DNA from: Poritiphilus flavus
GTDB taxonomy: Bacteria > Bacteroidota > Bacteroidia > Flavobacteriales > Flavobacteriaceae
Assembly (NCBI RefSeq): GCF_009901585.1
Contig: NZ_WXYO01000003.1
Location: forward strand, 372,001 to 436,000
Direction: 5' to 3'
DNA: 64,000 nucleotides
The translations under genes were made by a program, and so were the position numbers. A model generated the notes under the pieces. The model ran no database searches. It had not been told where the DNA came from and worked only from the letters and a program-made list of their open reading frames with translations. Of the stretch, positions 35,569-44,425 are shown piece by piece. Numbering within the stretch: the first letter of the stretch is position 1; every line of letters starts with the position of its first letter.

Positions 35569-35893
35569 AGCAGGTCGCCTTATCGCTCTGTTGTTTTATT
35601 ACCACAGGGAGGAAAGTCCGGACACCACAGTGCAGTATAGCGGGTAACACCCGTCACCCTGAAGTTCTCATACTTTAAGGTAGGACAAGTGCAACAGAAA
35701 GCAAGTACAGGTAATGCTGTAGTGAAATCAGGTAAACTCTATACGGTGAAACGTCATGTATACCGGCGATTAAGGGTAGCACGCCCAAGCCGAAGGGTAG
35801 GCGGATAGAGCCTTTGGGTAACCAGGGGCCCAGATAAATGATAAGGGACTGTATTTTGCGATACAGCTTACAGAATCCGGCTTATGGCCTGCT
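35569..35893 (+). ncRNA. rnpB: RNase P RNA
   Basis: About 325 nt, bacterial class A. The universally conserved core is readable: GAGGAAAGTCCGGAC near the 5' part (about 35611-35625), ACAGAAAGCAAG (about 35694), and ACAGAATCCGGCTTAT near the 3' end (35871-35886). The 5' AGCAGGTC pairs with the 3' GGCCTGCT (helix P1), and TTTT follows immediately. Ends are set from P1 and may be off by a few bases. It processes tRNA 5' ends with the RnpA protein, which is not in the window. Confidence 0.95.
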
Positions 35894-35908
35894 TTTTACT
35901 ATACCTTT

Positions 35909-36445
35909 TTAAGTTTCAAAAAAACTAAAGACACTTCCCCCATATTTACGGGCTGTTTTAAAGTGCTGCAGTTCCGACAGTTCGGTGTGCTTGGAGTGCT
36001 CAATGATCAGTGTACCGTCCGGGAGTAGGAGGTCCCTGGAAAAGACCAGTTCCGGGATATTAGCAAAATCATTGAGCTCAAATCTGTAAGGAGGGTCCGC
36101 AAATATGATGTCGAACTTTAGATCCGTTTTTTTGAGATACTTAAAAACATCACTTTTAATCGTCTGAATGTTAAGATCAAGGGTTTTTGAGGTTTTGGAT
36201 ATGAATTTAATGCAACGATAGTCCTGGTCCACACTGTAGATCTGCCTGCATCCTCTTGAAGCGAATTCATAAGCAATGTTACCAGTCCCTGAAAACAGAT
36301 CCAGCACTTTCAGATCTTCAAAGTAATAGGAGTTATTGAGAATATTAAAGAGGGCCTCTTTGGCCATATCCGTAGTAGGGCGGACGGGTAGTTCCCTGGG
36401 AGCGAGAATACGCTTACCCTTGTATTTTCCTGAGATAATCCTCAT
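35909..36445 (-). CDS. rsmD: 16S rRNA (guanine-966-N2)-methyltransferase
   Basis: 178 aa, Rossmann methyltransferase. SAM-binding LDLFSGTGNIAYEFASRG (about 47-64) and catalytic ADPPYRFE (DPPY, about 116) are diagnostic of RsmD. N-terminal MRIISGKYKGKRI is the standard start. Directly abuts the DUF3822 gene (no gap). Convergent with rnpB. Confidence 0.95.
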   Translation of the reverse strand: MRIISGKYKGKRILAPRELPVRPTTDMAKEALFNILNNSYYFEDLKVLDLFSGTGNIAYEFASRGCRQIYSVDQDYRCIKFISKTSKTLDLNIQTIKSDVFKYLKKTDLKFDIIFADPPYRFELNDFANIPELVFSRDLLLPDGTLIIEHSKHTELSELQHFKTARKYGGSVFSFFET

Positions 36446-37276
36446 TTAAAGGGCATTGAGCACGGTAAAATCTATGGTCTCTTCGGCTTGTGCCAGAGGA
36501 AGCGCCGGATTGGAGGGTATGAATATCGCAAGGTGCTGAATGTATTCGTAACAAAGGGAATAGATCTCATCACCCTCTTCTACCGCCCCAAACAATCTTA
36601 CCTTAACGTTTTGGGTATCCAGTTTTAGCTGCTCCAGGGTGAAGAGCAGGTAATACATAAAATCTTCCTTGGTCTTGAAATTGAAACTATTGTAAAACAA
36701 CAGGCTTTTGTTGGTCAGCACCGCCAGATCCATTTGCTGCTCCGCGATGTGCACATAAGCCACAGGGTCTTTGCCGTTCTTGTGGGTATTCAGCAGTGAC
36801 TGTACCATCACAGTTCCGTTGTGCATAAAGTCAAACTCCCCATAAAGGTCATAGATATAGTTGTTGATGTTGACGAATGGAACGTATACATTGACCATGT
36901 CAAAACCCTCAATTTCATCGTATTCCAGGTGATCGTTGGCCAGAATTTTGGCATTGAACTTCAAATAGTTGGCCAGTTCATCCTTATCAAAAAGGGATTT
37001 TGGCACCAGGCTGAACAGGTTATTCCTGTGAATGGCAACCACTTCTGAAAAGTTGTAATCGGAGACCCTGTTCTCACGAAGGAAGTCCTTGAGTTCTTTC
37101 TGTACTTCGTAGGGAGACAGCTCCTTTCCGAAGCTCAGTCGATTACTCGATGCTATGGTGTTCGCGATAGTGTCAAGGATGCAAAAAGAAAGTCCATTCA
37201 AGCTAACCTGAATGGACAATTTATGATAACTTTCCTCAGAAAGGTCTGTTTTGCTATTGATCTCCTTTTTTGTCAT
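36446..37276 (-). CDS. DUF3822 family protein
   Basis: 276 aa, soluble. Residues such as YHKLSIQVSLNGLSFCILDT, YVHIAEQQMDLAVLTNKSLLFYNSFNFKTKEDFMYYLLFTLEQLKLD show the tandem ribonuclease-H-like (ASKHA-like) pattern of DUF3822, a Bacteroidota family that constantly neighbours rsmD. No known activity. Overlaps the upstream gene by 23 bp and is contiguous with rsmD. Confidence 0.87.
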   Translation of the reverse strand: MTKKEINSKTDLSEESYHKLSIQVSLNGLSFCILDTIANTIASSNRLSFGKELSPYEVQKELKDFLRENRVSDYNFSEVVAIHRNNLFSLVPKSLFDKDELANYLKFNAKILANDHLEYDEIEGFDMVNVYVPFVNINNYIYDLYGEFDFMHNGTVMVQSLLNTHKNGKDPVAYVHIAEQQMDLAVLTNKSLLFYNSFNFKTKEDFMYYLLFTLEQLKLDTQNVKVRLFGAVEEGDEIYSLCYEYIQHLAIFIPSNPALPLAQAEETIDFTVLNAL

Positions 37277-37904
37277 AAATAGGTGGCCAGTTACCGCTGG
37301 TACTTACCTCTGTCAGTGATCCTACTTTGATGGTGCTTCCGTTGACCTCTTCAACACTTATCTGAGCATTCTCGCGCGCAAGAAGATCTTTGGGTTGATC
37401 GTATAGGACGACGTCTTTATTTACCATAGCCTCAAAAACAGAAGTCCGGTATCCTCCTTTGTCAACAACATCGGCTTTCATAGTGAACTTCTCACCACCC
37501 TGCGCGAAAGGAACGTTCATCATGGTCTTATAACGATCGTCATTTGCAAATAAGGAATCTTTTACAGGAACAAAACCAAGGGTATCTATGATCTTAACCT
37601 CTTTTAAAAGGTCGATCTGATACACCTCGTCATACTCCATATACGAAGAATCTCTCTGTTGTGTAATGGTGTATTGAGCGGTATCTACAAAGGCGACCAG
37701 TTTATCAAAATCATTTGCATATTTCCCAGTCACCGTTTTATGCGCTTCCTGGGCGTTGCGGATGTCCTTGAGTTTTGCAATGACCTGGCTAAATCGCTCT
37801 TGTTTTACCTTTTTAAACTCAATAGGACCTGTAACTGATCTGTAGATAAGGTATCCAAGTACAACACAGAGTATCCAAAGTACAATTTGTAGTATGGTTT
37901 TCAT
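37254..37904 (-). CDS. Conserved hypothetical membrane-anchored protein
   Basis: 216 aa with one N-terminal transmembrane helix (about 5-22, ILQIVLWILCVVLGYLIY) and an extracytoplasmic rest. The helix plus following segment (FSQVIAKLKDIRNAQEAHKTVTGKYANDFDKLVAFVDT) resembles the beginning of type IV pilin-like proteins, but no prepilin cleavage site is seen. I know the family only as a conserved protein of Bacteroidota linked to DUF3822 and rsmD. Function unknown. Confidence 0.82.
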   Translation of the reverse strand: MKTILQIVLWILCVVLGYLIYRSVTGPIEFKKVKQERFSQVIAKLKDIRNAQEAHKTVTGKYANDFDKLVAFVDTAQYTITQQRDSSYMEYDEVYQIDLLKEVKIIDTLGFVPVKDSLFANDDRYKTMMNVPFAQGGEKFTMKADVVDKGGYRTSVFEAMVNKDVVLYDQPKDLLARENAQISVEEVNGSTIKVGSLTEVSTSGNWPPIYDKKGDQ

Positions 37905-37938
37905 TTTTCCTAGTGTTAATTAAATTTAGTGGTTATCA

Positions 37939-37946
37939 CAAATCTA
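37939..37946 (-). promoter_or_regulatory. -7 box of the 37904-35909 operon
   Basis: TAGATTTG on the minus strand matches TAnnTTTG, 34 bases before the ATG. No good -33 element. Confidence 0.5.
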
Positions 37947-38152
37947 CAATTTTTTTGGAAACTGCCTAATATTTTATAATTGCTTTTTAATCTTGCTTAA
38001 CACCACAATTTTAGTACTGTTCCGGGCTTTTTCCAGGAGAAATTTCACAGCGTATCAGCCTCGGGTTGAGCACAGCTATCCAACAAAATATCAGCGGCCT
38101 GTTCTTGTGGTTTTTTGGGGATGATTTAAGGCCTTTACCGGAAAAACCTCTG

Positions 38153-38160
38153 TATATTTG
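38153..38160 (+). promoter_or_regulatory. -7 box of the helicase-kdsB operon
   Basis: TATATTTG matches TAnnTTTG and ends seven bases before the ATG at 38168, so the mRNA would have almost no leader. No clear -33 TTTG. Confidence 0.5.
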
Positions 38161-38167
38161 AAATCCT

Positions 38168-39607
38168 ATGACCACGCTTACACCAACTTCATTTTTCAAG
38201 CTTCTCAAAGAAAAATTTCCGCATGAACCCACCGCCAAACAATCCGTGGCTTTGCAGCGAATTGCCAACTTTTTACTGTCGGAGGAAAAAAACACCCTTT
38301 TTTTACTGAAAGGATATGCCGGAACCGGGAAAACCACCATAATTGGCGATATCGTTACTAATTTGTGGAAAACAAGGATGAAAGCTGTTCTCATGGCGCC
38401 CACCGGACGGGCGGCGAAGGTAATGTCCGGCTATTCGGGAACACAAGCCTTCACCATTCACAGAAAGATCTATGTTCCCAAGAAAGAACGGGGTGGAGGT
38501 ATCCGTTTCGTACTTGCACCGAATAAGCACAGAAATACGGTCTTTATCGTGGATGAGGCTTCCATGATCCCCGATATGCCAACAGACAGCAAGCTTTTTG
38601 AGAATGGCTCCCTGCTTGACGACTTGTTGCAATATGTTTATTCCGGTCACGGTTGCAAACTCATCCTCATAGGGGATACTGCTCAATTACCACCGGTACG
38701 CCTGGATATCAGCCCGGCCCTTGACGCTAACAAGTTGGAGCGGCACTATGATAAGCAGGTGAAGAAAATGGAACTGGATGAGGTAGTAAGGCAGGCCGAA
38801 GATTCAGGAATTCTGAGCAACGCAACTCATCTGAGAGAGCAGTTGCGCACGCAGTTCTACGATGATTTTAAGTTTCACCTGGCAAACTTCAACGATATAG
38901 TACGACTTACAGAAGGCTATGACATTCAGGAAAAGATAGAGGATTCCTATCGCGAAAACGGGAGGGAGGAGACCGTTTTCATAGTTAGATCCAATAAAAG
39001 GGCAAACCTTTACAATGCCAACATACGGGAAAGGATACTTTATCTGGAAAACGAGATCGCCACCGGTGATTATCTGATGGTGGTCAAGAATAATTATTTC
39101 TGGTTGCGCCCAAATTCGGAGGCGGGATTTATCGCCAATGGAGACATCATAGAGGTGTTGGAGATCTACAGTATCAAGGAACTATACGGCTTCAAATTTG
39201 CGGATGTCAAGGTGCAAATGGTGGATTATCCCAAACAACGCCCTTTTGAAACCGTACTGTTGTTAGATACCATTCGTGCAGAAACACCCTCACTCTCCTA
39301 TGAGGACGGTAACAGGCTTTACCAGGAGGTACAGCAGGACTATGCTCACGAGAAGTCGAAGTACAAAAAGTTCCTCGCCGTTAAGAATAACAGGTACTTC
39401 AACGCATTGCAGGTAAAGTTCTCTTATGCGATCACCTGTCATAAATCCCAGGGCGGGCAGTGGAAAACGGTTTTCGTAGAGCAGCCTTATCTTCCCGAGG
39501 GAATCGACAAGGAATTTCTGAGATGGCTTTATACCGCAATTACCAGAGCCCGTGAAAAGGTATACCTGATCGGATTCAAAAGGGATTTTTTTGTCAATGA
39601 GGAATAG
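38168..39607 (+). CDS. RecD-like superfamily 1B DNA helicase
   Basis: 479 aa AAA ATPase. Walker A GYAGTGKTT (about 52-60), Walker B-like FIVDEASMI, motif V ITCHKSQGGQWKTVFVE and motif VI YTAITRAREKVYLIG define a UvrD-like C-terminal/RecD2-Dda type 5'-3' helicase. It lacks the long N-terminal domain of RecD2. The task is probably DNA repair or replication support; it is the first gene of an operon otherwise devoted to membrane and Kdo functions. Confidence 0.88.
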   Translation: MTTLTPTSFFKLLKEKFPHEPTAKQSVALQRIANFLLSEEKNTLFLLKGYAGTGKTTIIGDIVTNLWKTRMKAVLMAPTGRAAKVMSGYSGTQAFTIHRKIYVPKKERGGGIRFVLAPNKHRNTVFIVDEASMIPDMPTDSKLFENGSLLDDLLQYVYSGHGCKLILIGDTAQLPPVRLDISPALDANKLERHYDKQVKKMELDEVVRQAEDSGILSNATHLREQLRTQFYDDFKFHLANFNDIVRLTEGYDIQEKIEDSYRENGREETVFIVRSNKRANLYNANIRERILYLENEIATGDYLMVVKNNYFWLRPNSEAGFIANGDIIEVLEIYSIKELYGFKFADVKVQMVDYPKQRPFETVLLLDTIRAETPSLSYEDGNRLYQEVQQDYAHEKSKYKKFLAVKNNRYFNALQVKFSYAITCHKSQGGQWKTVFVEQPYLPEGIDKEFLRWLYTAITRAREKVYLIGFKRDFFVNEE

Positions 39608-39634
39608 TCTAAATTCGTAAAAAGTATACCTGGA

Positions 39635-40204
39635 ATGACTTCAGAAACCATATTGAGCATCTTTTTGGGGGTGGGGTTGGCTGCCTCCGTAGGATTCAGG
39701 GTTTTTCTTCCTTTATTCGCCCTGAGCCTGGCTTCGTATTTCGGAATGTGGGAACTCAATGAGAACTGGGAGTGGATAGGAAGCCTTGCTGCAGTGATCA
39801 CTTTAGGGGTTGCAATGGTGGTTGAAATATTTGCCTATTTTATTCCCTGGGTAGATAATCTCCTGGATAGTATCGCCATTCCGCTAGCCGCGATTGCCGG
39901 AACAGCCGTAATGGTTTCGACGGTTGCGGGCCTGGACCCTCTGGTGACCTGGTCTTTGGCTATCATAGCCGGTGGTGGAACAGCTACGGCCATCAAGGGT
40001 GCTTCAGCAACCAGCAGGCTTACATCTACCGCGACTACCGGCGGCTTGGGTAATCCGGCCATATCCCTGGTAGAGACAGGAACGGCAACCGTAGTCTCAA
40101 CAGCCTCTGTATTGGCACCGGTTATTGCTGCTGTTTTGGTTATCATAATTTTGATTATCATCTTTGCAATTTATAGGAAACTACGTCCAAGGGCGAAGAC
40201 CTAG
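39635..40204 (+). CDS. DUF4126 integral membrane protein
   Basis: 189 aa, glycine- and alanine-rich, with about five hydrophobic segments. Start SETILSIFLGVGLAASVGFRVFLPLFALSLAS, then FIPWVDNLLDSIAIPLAAIAGT and PLVTWSLAIIAGGGTATAIKGASATSR are hallmark DUF4126 sequences. Function unknown. 27 bp behind the helicase gene, 23 bp before kdsB. Confidence 0.86.
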   Translation: MTSETILSIFLGVGLAASVGFRVFLPLFALSLASYFGMWELNENWEWIGSLAAVITLGVAMVVEIFAYFIPWVDNLLDSIAIPLAAIAGTAVMVSTVAGLDPLVTWSLAIIAGGGTATAIKGASATSRLTSTATTGGLGNPAISLVETGTATVVSTASVLAPVIAAVLVIIILIIIFAIYRKLRPRAKT

Positions 40205-40227
40205 AGTAATAAGCATTATCCTCGCCT

Positions 40228-40956
40228 ATGCAAATAATAGCAATGATACCCGCGCGTTACGCGGCTTCCAGATTCCCGGGAAAGCTGATGCAGGACCTGG
40301 CCGGAAAACCTGTCATTCTGAGGACTTACGAGGCCGCAGTCAATACGGGATTATTCGATCAGGTTTACGTGGTAACTGATAGTGATCTTATTTACAATAC
40401 CATCACCCAGGCCGGAGGCCTTGCCCTTATGAGCAGGGAGGAACACCAAACAGGCAGCGACAGGATCGCGGAAGCTGTAGAATCCATCCCGGCAGATATT
40501 GTGGTTAATGTCCAGGGCGATGAACCTTTTGCTGACCGAAAAAGTTTGGCAGGGGTTTTGGAGGTATTCAAGGACGATGTGAATGAGGAGATAGACCTGG
40601 CATCTTTGATGACGGAGATCACAGATCCCGCGGAAATTAACAATCCGAATACGGTAAAGGTCATTGTAGACCACAGGAATTTTGCTCTGTATTTTTCCAG
40701 AGCGGTAATTCCATATCCCAGGGCTGAGGAAGTGCAGACAAAACATTATAAACACAAAGGCATTTACGCGTTCAGAAAGCAGGCCCTGTTGGATTTCAGG
40801 CGTTTACCCATGCTGCCATTGGAAGCATCCGAGAAAATCGAGGCCATACGCTACCTGGAGTATGGCAAGCGTATAAAAATGGTTGAAACCCAGGTAAGTG
40901 GAATAGAAATAGATACCCCGGAAGATCTCGAAAGAGCAAAAGACGCATGGATATAG
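40228..40956 (+). CDS. kdsB: 3-deoxy-manno-octulosonate cytidylyltransferase
   Basis: 242 aa; forms CMP-Kdo from CTP and Kdo for lipopolysaccharide inner core synthesis. N-terminal [37 protein letters not shown] and the C-terminal [10 protein letters not shown] are diagnostic. It overlaps the HAD gene by 10 bp, making that gene a likely partner in Kdo metabolism. Confidence 0.97.
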   Translation: MQIIAMIPARYAASRFPGKLMQDLAGKPVILRTYEAAVNTGLFDQVYVVTDSDLIYNTITQAGGLALMSREEHQTGSDRIAEAVESIPADIVVNVQGDEPFADRKSLAGVLEVFKDDVNEEIDLASLMTEITDPAEINNPNTVKVIVDHRNFALYFSRAVIPYPRAEEVQTKHYKHKGIYAFRKQALLDFRRLPMLPLEASEKIEAIRYLEYGKRIKMVETQVSGIEIDTPEDLERAKDAWI

Positions 40957-41648
40957 ATTACAGTGGAATAAAAGTCATAGGTTTTGATGCAGATGATACC
41001 CTTTGGGTCAATGAAACCTATTTTAGAGAGGCAGAAGAGAAATTCGCGGATTTACTGGAGCATTATGAGACCAAAAATAAGGTAGACCAGGAGCTGTTTA
41101 GGATGGAAATGAAGAACCTGGAACTTTATGGCTATGGCATAAAAGGTTTTGTACTTTCCATGATAGAATCTGCCCTTGAACTCTCAAACAATAACATCAA
41201 TCAGACAACCATTACGAAGATTTTGAATCTAGGAAAAGAGATGATCTCTCGGCCAGTGGAACTTTTGGACGGGGTAGTGGAGGTATTGGGAAAGCTCGAA
41301 AAACAGTATAGATTGATCGTGCTGACCAAAGGAGATCTTTTGGATCAGGAACGCAAACTAGAGAAATCCGGACTCTCCAAGTACTTTCATCACGTTGAAG
41401 TTCTTAGTGACAAGCAACCTGAAAATTACCAGAATCTGTTGGATCATCTTGAAATTCCGGTAAATGAGTTTTTGATGATCGGAAACTCTTTAAAATCGGA
41501 TGTTCTTCCCATAGTTGAATTGGGTGCTCAGGCCATCCATGTGCCGTTTCACACAACCTGGGCCCATGAAGAGGTTCCTGTGGAAGAACAAACAAATAAC
41601 CATTTAACCGTTGGTAAACTATCTGATGTTTTGAAGTACCTGAATTGA
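40947..41648 (+). CDS. HAD-superfamily hydrolase, YjjG-like
   Basis: 233 aa. Motif I DADDT (about residues 11-15), a helical cap of subclass I, motif II LTKGD, motif [13 protein letters not shown]. It resembles YjjG/phosphoglycolate-phosphatase-like enzymes; it is too long and capped to be a classic KdsC (Kdo-8-phosphate phosphatase). Because its start is inside kdsB it may act on a sugar phosphate of this pathway. Substrate unknown. Confidence 0.85.
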   Translation: MDIDYSGIKVIGFDADDTLWVNETYFREAEEKFADLLEHYETKNKVDQELFRMEMKNLELYGYGIKGFVLSMIESALELSNNNINQTTITKILNLGKEMISRPVELLDGVVEVLGKLEKQYRLIVLTKGDLLDQERKLEKSGLSKYFHHVEVLSDKQPENYQNLLDHLEIPVNEFLMIGNSLKSDVLPIVELGAQAIHVPFHTTWAHEEVPVEEQTNNHLTVGKLSDVLKYLN

Positions 41649-41652
41649 TGCT

Positions 41653-42780
41653 ATGGAAATAAAAAAGGAATTAGGTCTCACAAGCGCTCCCCATAAATTA
41701 AGAACGAATTATCGGAACTTCCCGATGGTTCAGAAAGTGGTTTTTGGAAAAGGGAGTTTTGACCAGCTTGGAGAAATACTGTTACCCGTACGAAAAAATG
41801 CGGATGCCCCTGTAGTTTTTTTGGTTGATGATGTCTTTGAAGGAACCGGACTGATCCCAAGGATCCCCTTGATCTTTAATGACCAAATCATTTTTATTTC
41901 AGCGGAAGAAGAGCCCAAGACCGATCAGGTTGATGCCCTTGTCAGGAAAATAAAAAGTGACTTCAGTGAAGTGCCATCCGGTATTGTAGGGATAGGAGGT
42001 GGAACGCTATTGGATCTGGCCAAAGCCGTTTCTATTATGCTAACCAATAAAGGCAGTTCAGCCCAACTACAGGGTTGGGACCTGGTTGAAAAACCGGCGA
42101 TCTATCACCTGGGCGTTCCTACGCTAAGCGGCACAGGTGCCGAAGTTTCCCGAACAACGGTGCTCATGGGCCCGGAAAGGAAATTGGGGATCAATTCGGA
42201 TTATACCACATTTGATCAGGTGGTCCTGGATCCCGATCTGTTGGTAGGCGTACCTAAGGTGCAATGGTTCTATACCGGGATGGACTGTTTTATTCATTGT
42301 GTGGAATCCCTGAACGGCACTTATTTAAACGCGTTTAGTCAAAGCTATGGCGAAAAGGCCCTGGAACTTTGTAAAGAGGTTTTCCTGGGCGATCTCAATG
42401 AGGAAACCGCGAGGGAAAAGCTTATGATGGCTTCCTGGCATGGCGGTATGAGCATTGCTTATTCTCAGGTAGGTGTGGCGCATGCCATGAGCTATGGTCT
42501 GTCTTACGTCCTGGGAGTAAAGCACGGTATTGGAAACTGCCTGGTATTTGCCCATCTGGAGGAATTCTATCCGGAAGGGGTAACCCTTTTTAGAGAAATG
42601 CTCGCAAAAAATGATATTAACTTACCTCAAAAGGTATGCAGCAAGCTGACGGAAGCGGAATTCGATACCATGATCAGCATATCACTGAGTATGGAACCCC
42701 TGTGGGAAAACGCCCTTGGTAAAAACTGGTTGGAAAAAATAGATCGGGAGAAATTGAGGTCTATCTACGAGAAGATCTAG
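41653..42780 (+). CDS. kdnB: Iron-containing alcohol dehydrogenase family protein, KdnB-like
   Basis: 375 aa. Nucleotide-binding GIGGGTLLDLAKAVSIM and PTLSGTGAEVSR, and metal ligand region DCFIHCVES ... HAMSYGLSYVLGVKHGIGNCLVF are typical of group III iron alcohol dehydrogenases. Next to kdsB, the best guess is KdnB, the oxidase of Kdo C8 in the synthesis of 8-amino-Kdo (Kdo8N), known from Shewanella. The partner aminotransferase KdnA is not in this window. Name is by inference from position and length; other substrates are possible. Confidence 0.65.
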   Translation: MEIKKELGLTSAPHKLRTNYRNFPMVQKVVFGKGSFDQLGEILLPVRKNADAPVVFLVDDVFEGTGLIPRIPLIFNDQIIFISAEEEPKTDQVDALVRKIKSDFSEVPSGIVGIGGGTLLDLAKAVSIMLTNKGSSAQLQGWDLVEKPAIYHLGVPTLSGTGAEVSRTTVLMGPERKLGINSDYTTFDQVVLDPDLLVGVPKVQWFYTGMDCFIHCVESLNGTYLNAFSQSYGEKALELCKEVFLGDLNEETAREKLMMASWHGGMSIAYSQVGVAHAMSYGLSYVLGVKHGIGNCLVFAHLEEFYPEGVTLFREMLAKNDINLPQKVCSKLTEAEFDTMISISLSMEPLWENALGKNWLEKIDREKLRSIYEKI

Positions 42781-42787
42781 CCCCTCT

Positions 42788-43339
42788 ATGCGAAGCCTGG
42801 CAAAATTCATCTATTTTAAACTATTCGGTTGGCGAATGACCGGAAGCTTTCCGGAGGTGGAAAAATGCGTGGTGATCGTGGTACCACATACTAGCTGGGT
42901 AGACTTTTTCCTCGGCGTTCTGGTTCGGAAGATCATGGACAGGGAGATCAATTATATAGCAAAAAAGAGTCTGTTTAAATGGCCTTTTGGCTGGTATTTC
43001 AGGTGGACAGGCGGTGCTCCTATCGATAGAAGCAAGAGCAGCGATACAGTTAAGTCTGTTGCGGCTCTGTTTGATCAGCGGAAGGTATTCCGATTGGCAC
43101 TTGCCCCTGAAGGCACCCGAAAAAAAGTATCAAAATGGAAAACGGGCTTCTATCATATCGCCAAAGAGGCCAATGTACCCATCGTAATGGTAGCTTTTGA
43201 TTTTGGGAAAAAAGAAGTGAAATTTTCAGAACCTCATTGGACCACTACAGACCAAAAAGCGGATTTCCAAAGCTACTATGCTTTCTTCAAGGGAGTGCTT
43301 GGCAAAGTGCCGGAGTACAGCTTTGATGCGCCAGTCTGA
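42788..43339 (+). CDS. PlsC-type acyltransferase
   Basis: 183 aa glycerolipid acyltransferase. HxxxxD motif in PHTSWVDFF (His about 37), substrate-binding GGAPIDRS and APEGTRKK are present. It is shorter than standard 1-acyl-glycerol-3-phosphate acyltransferases and lacks an obvious N-terminal membrane helix, as usual for this Bacteroidota subtype. Last gene of the kdsB operon, consistent with envelope lipid synthesis. The exact acceptor is unknown. Confidence 0.85.
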   Translation: MRSLAKFIYFKLFGWRMTGSFPEVEKCVVIVVPHTSWVDFFLGVLVRKIMDREINYIAKKSLFKWPFGWYFRWTGGAPIDRSKSSDTVKSVAALFDQRKVFRLALAPEGTRKKVSKWKTGFYHIAKEANVPIVMVAFDFGKKEVKFSEPHWTTTDQKADFQSYYAFFKGVLGKVPEYSFDAPV

Positions 43340-43686
43340 ATGTTGATAAGGTGTAAAACTGTAAAATTGTAAAACTGTGAAGTTGTAAAATTGTAAAACT
43401 GTAACTATCTACTCGTCTACCCGTCTATCAGTCTAACAATCCAACAATCTACCCGTCTACCCGTCCAACCATCTAACTATCCATCCGTCTATCCGTCTAA
43501 CCATCTACCCGTCCATCCTTCCAGCCATCTAATCGTCGAACCATCTAACTATCCAACCATCTACCCGTCTAACCATCCAACCATCTACCCGTCCAACCAT
43601 CCACCAGTCTAGCCGTCTAACGGTCCAACCATCTAATAATCTATCCATCCAACCATTTACCCGTCTACCCCATATTGTATTGGGTC
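43340..43686. repeat. Third octamer array between convergent genes
   Basis: 43350-43395 is an octamer run of GTAAAACT/GTAAAATT units, followed by about 34 units of the AACNRTCY family in plus orientation (aaccatct, acccgtct, aactatcc, acccgtcc) up to about 43672. Compared with the array at 3.6 kb this one is enriched in ACCCGTCY units. The GC-rich core and the CAGTRAN heptamers are missing. No gene. Confidence 0.9.
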
Positions 43687-44184
43687 CTAGGTCTTATTCA
43701 AGATTTTTTTAGGCCTGGGTTTTTCCTTTTTACCCGAATTCCCCGGGAATACAAGGTTAGTACTGGAATAAGAAGTGCCAAAGGTAAACGCTGCCAGATA
43801 AACCTGCTCTATGGCGTCCAGCACCTGGTGGTCCGAAAGTTCCCTAAGAGGATGGGTGAATACGGACCAGATAATCTCATCACTAAGGGCGTATTTTACG
43901 TCCAGGGCAGAATGGAAGTTAGCCACTAGTGCGTTCAGTAATTGGTCTTCCTCCAGTTGCTCCCTTTCCACAATCGGGGAGATGATGCGCATGCGGTTGG
44001 CATTTTCATCGTAAATACAGATGAGCATCCTCTCCTTGTAAAGAAATTGAAGGGCGTTACCATTGGTTTGTAAGGTGTCGGAAACACTTGTGATCAGGTT
44101 TTCCAGCTGAGCCGGGTCCATTTGTTGCCCCCTGGAGGAACAGACAGTGAGTATTGCGAATAAGGTCAGGAGATATCTCATCAT
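43687..44184 (-). CDS. Conserved hypothetical exported protein
   Basis: 165 aa with a signal peptide (MMRYLLTLFAILTVCSSRGQ; the Cys is not in a strict lipobox). Mature part is mostly helical (LENLITSVSDTLQ, ALVANFHSALDVKYALSDEIIWSVFTHPLRELSDHQVLDAIEQVYLAAFTFG), ending in a lysine/proline-rich tail. I recognise no domain. It stands alone between an octamer repeat and a gene-free 240 bp. Confidence 0.72.
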   Translation of the reverse strand: MMRYLLTLFAILTVCSSRGQQMDPAQLENLITSVSDTLQTNGNALQFLYKERMLICIYDENANRMRIISPIVEREQLEEDQLLNALVANFHSALDVKYALSDEIIWSVFTHPLRELSDHQVLDAIEQVYLAAFTFGTSYSSTNLVFPGNSGKKEKPRPKKILNKT

Positions 44185-44425
44185 ATTAATTTTGGTCGAC
44201 TCCAGCCGAAATTCATTACATCTTTCAAGTTGGTGATTTTTCAGGGAAAGCGTGGAGTATTTCGACGAAAATATCGGGAGCTTGATCTAATTTAGACCGT
44301 GTCTGACATAAAACCACACTTCCCAGACCTTAATAAGCGTGTTTTACCTTATAAAGTAGGTTTGAAGAATAATTTTGAATGGAGTAGGTTATAAGGGTAT
44401 AATGGACTATGTGCAGCAATTCAAT
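44185..44425. other. Gene-free interval
   Basis: About 240 bases of AT-rich sequence separating two minus-strand genes. No ORF with good context, no repeat of the heptamer/octamer families, and no convincing terminator or promoter box could be read. Confidence 0.6.
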
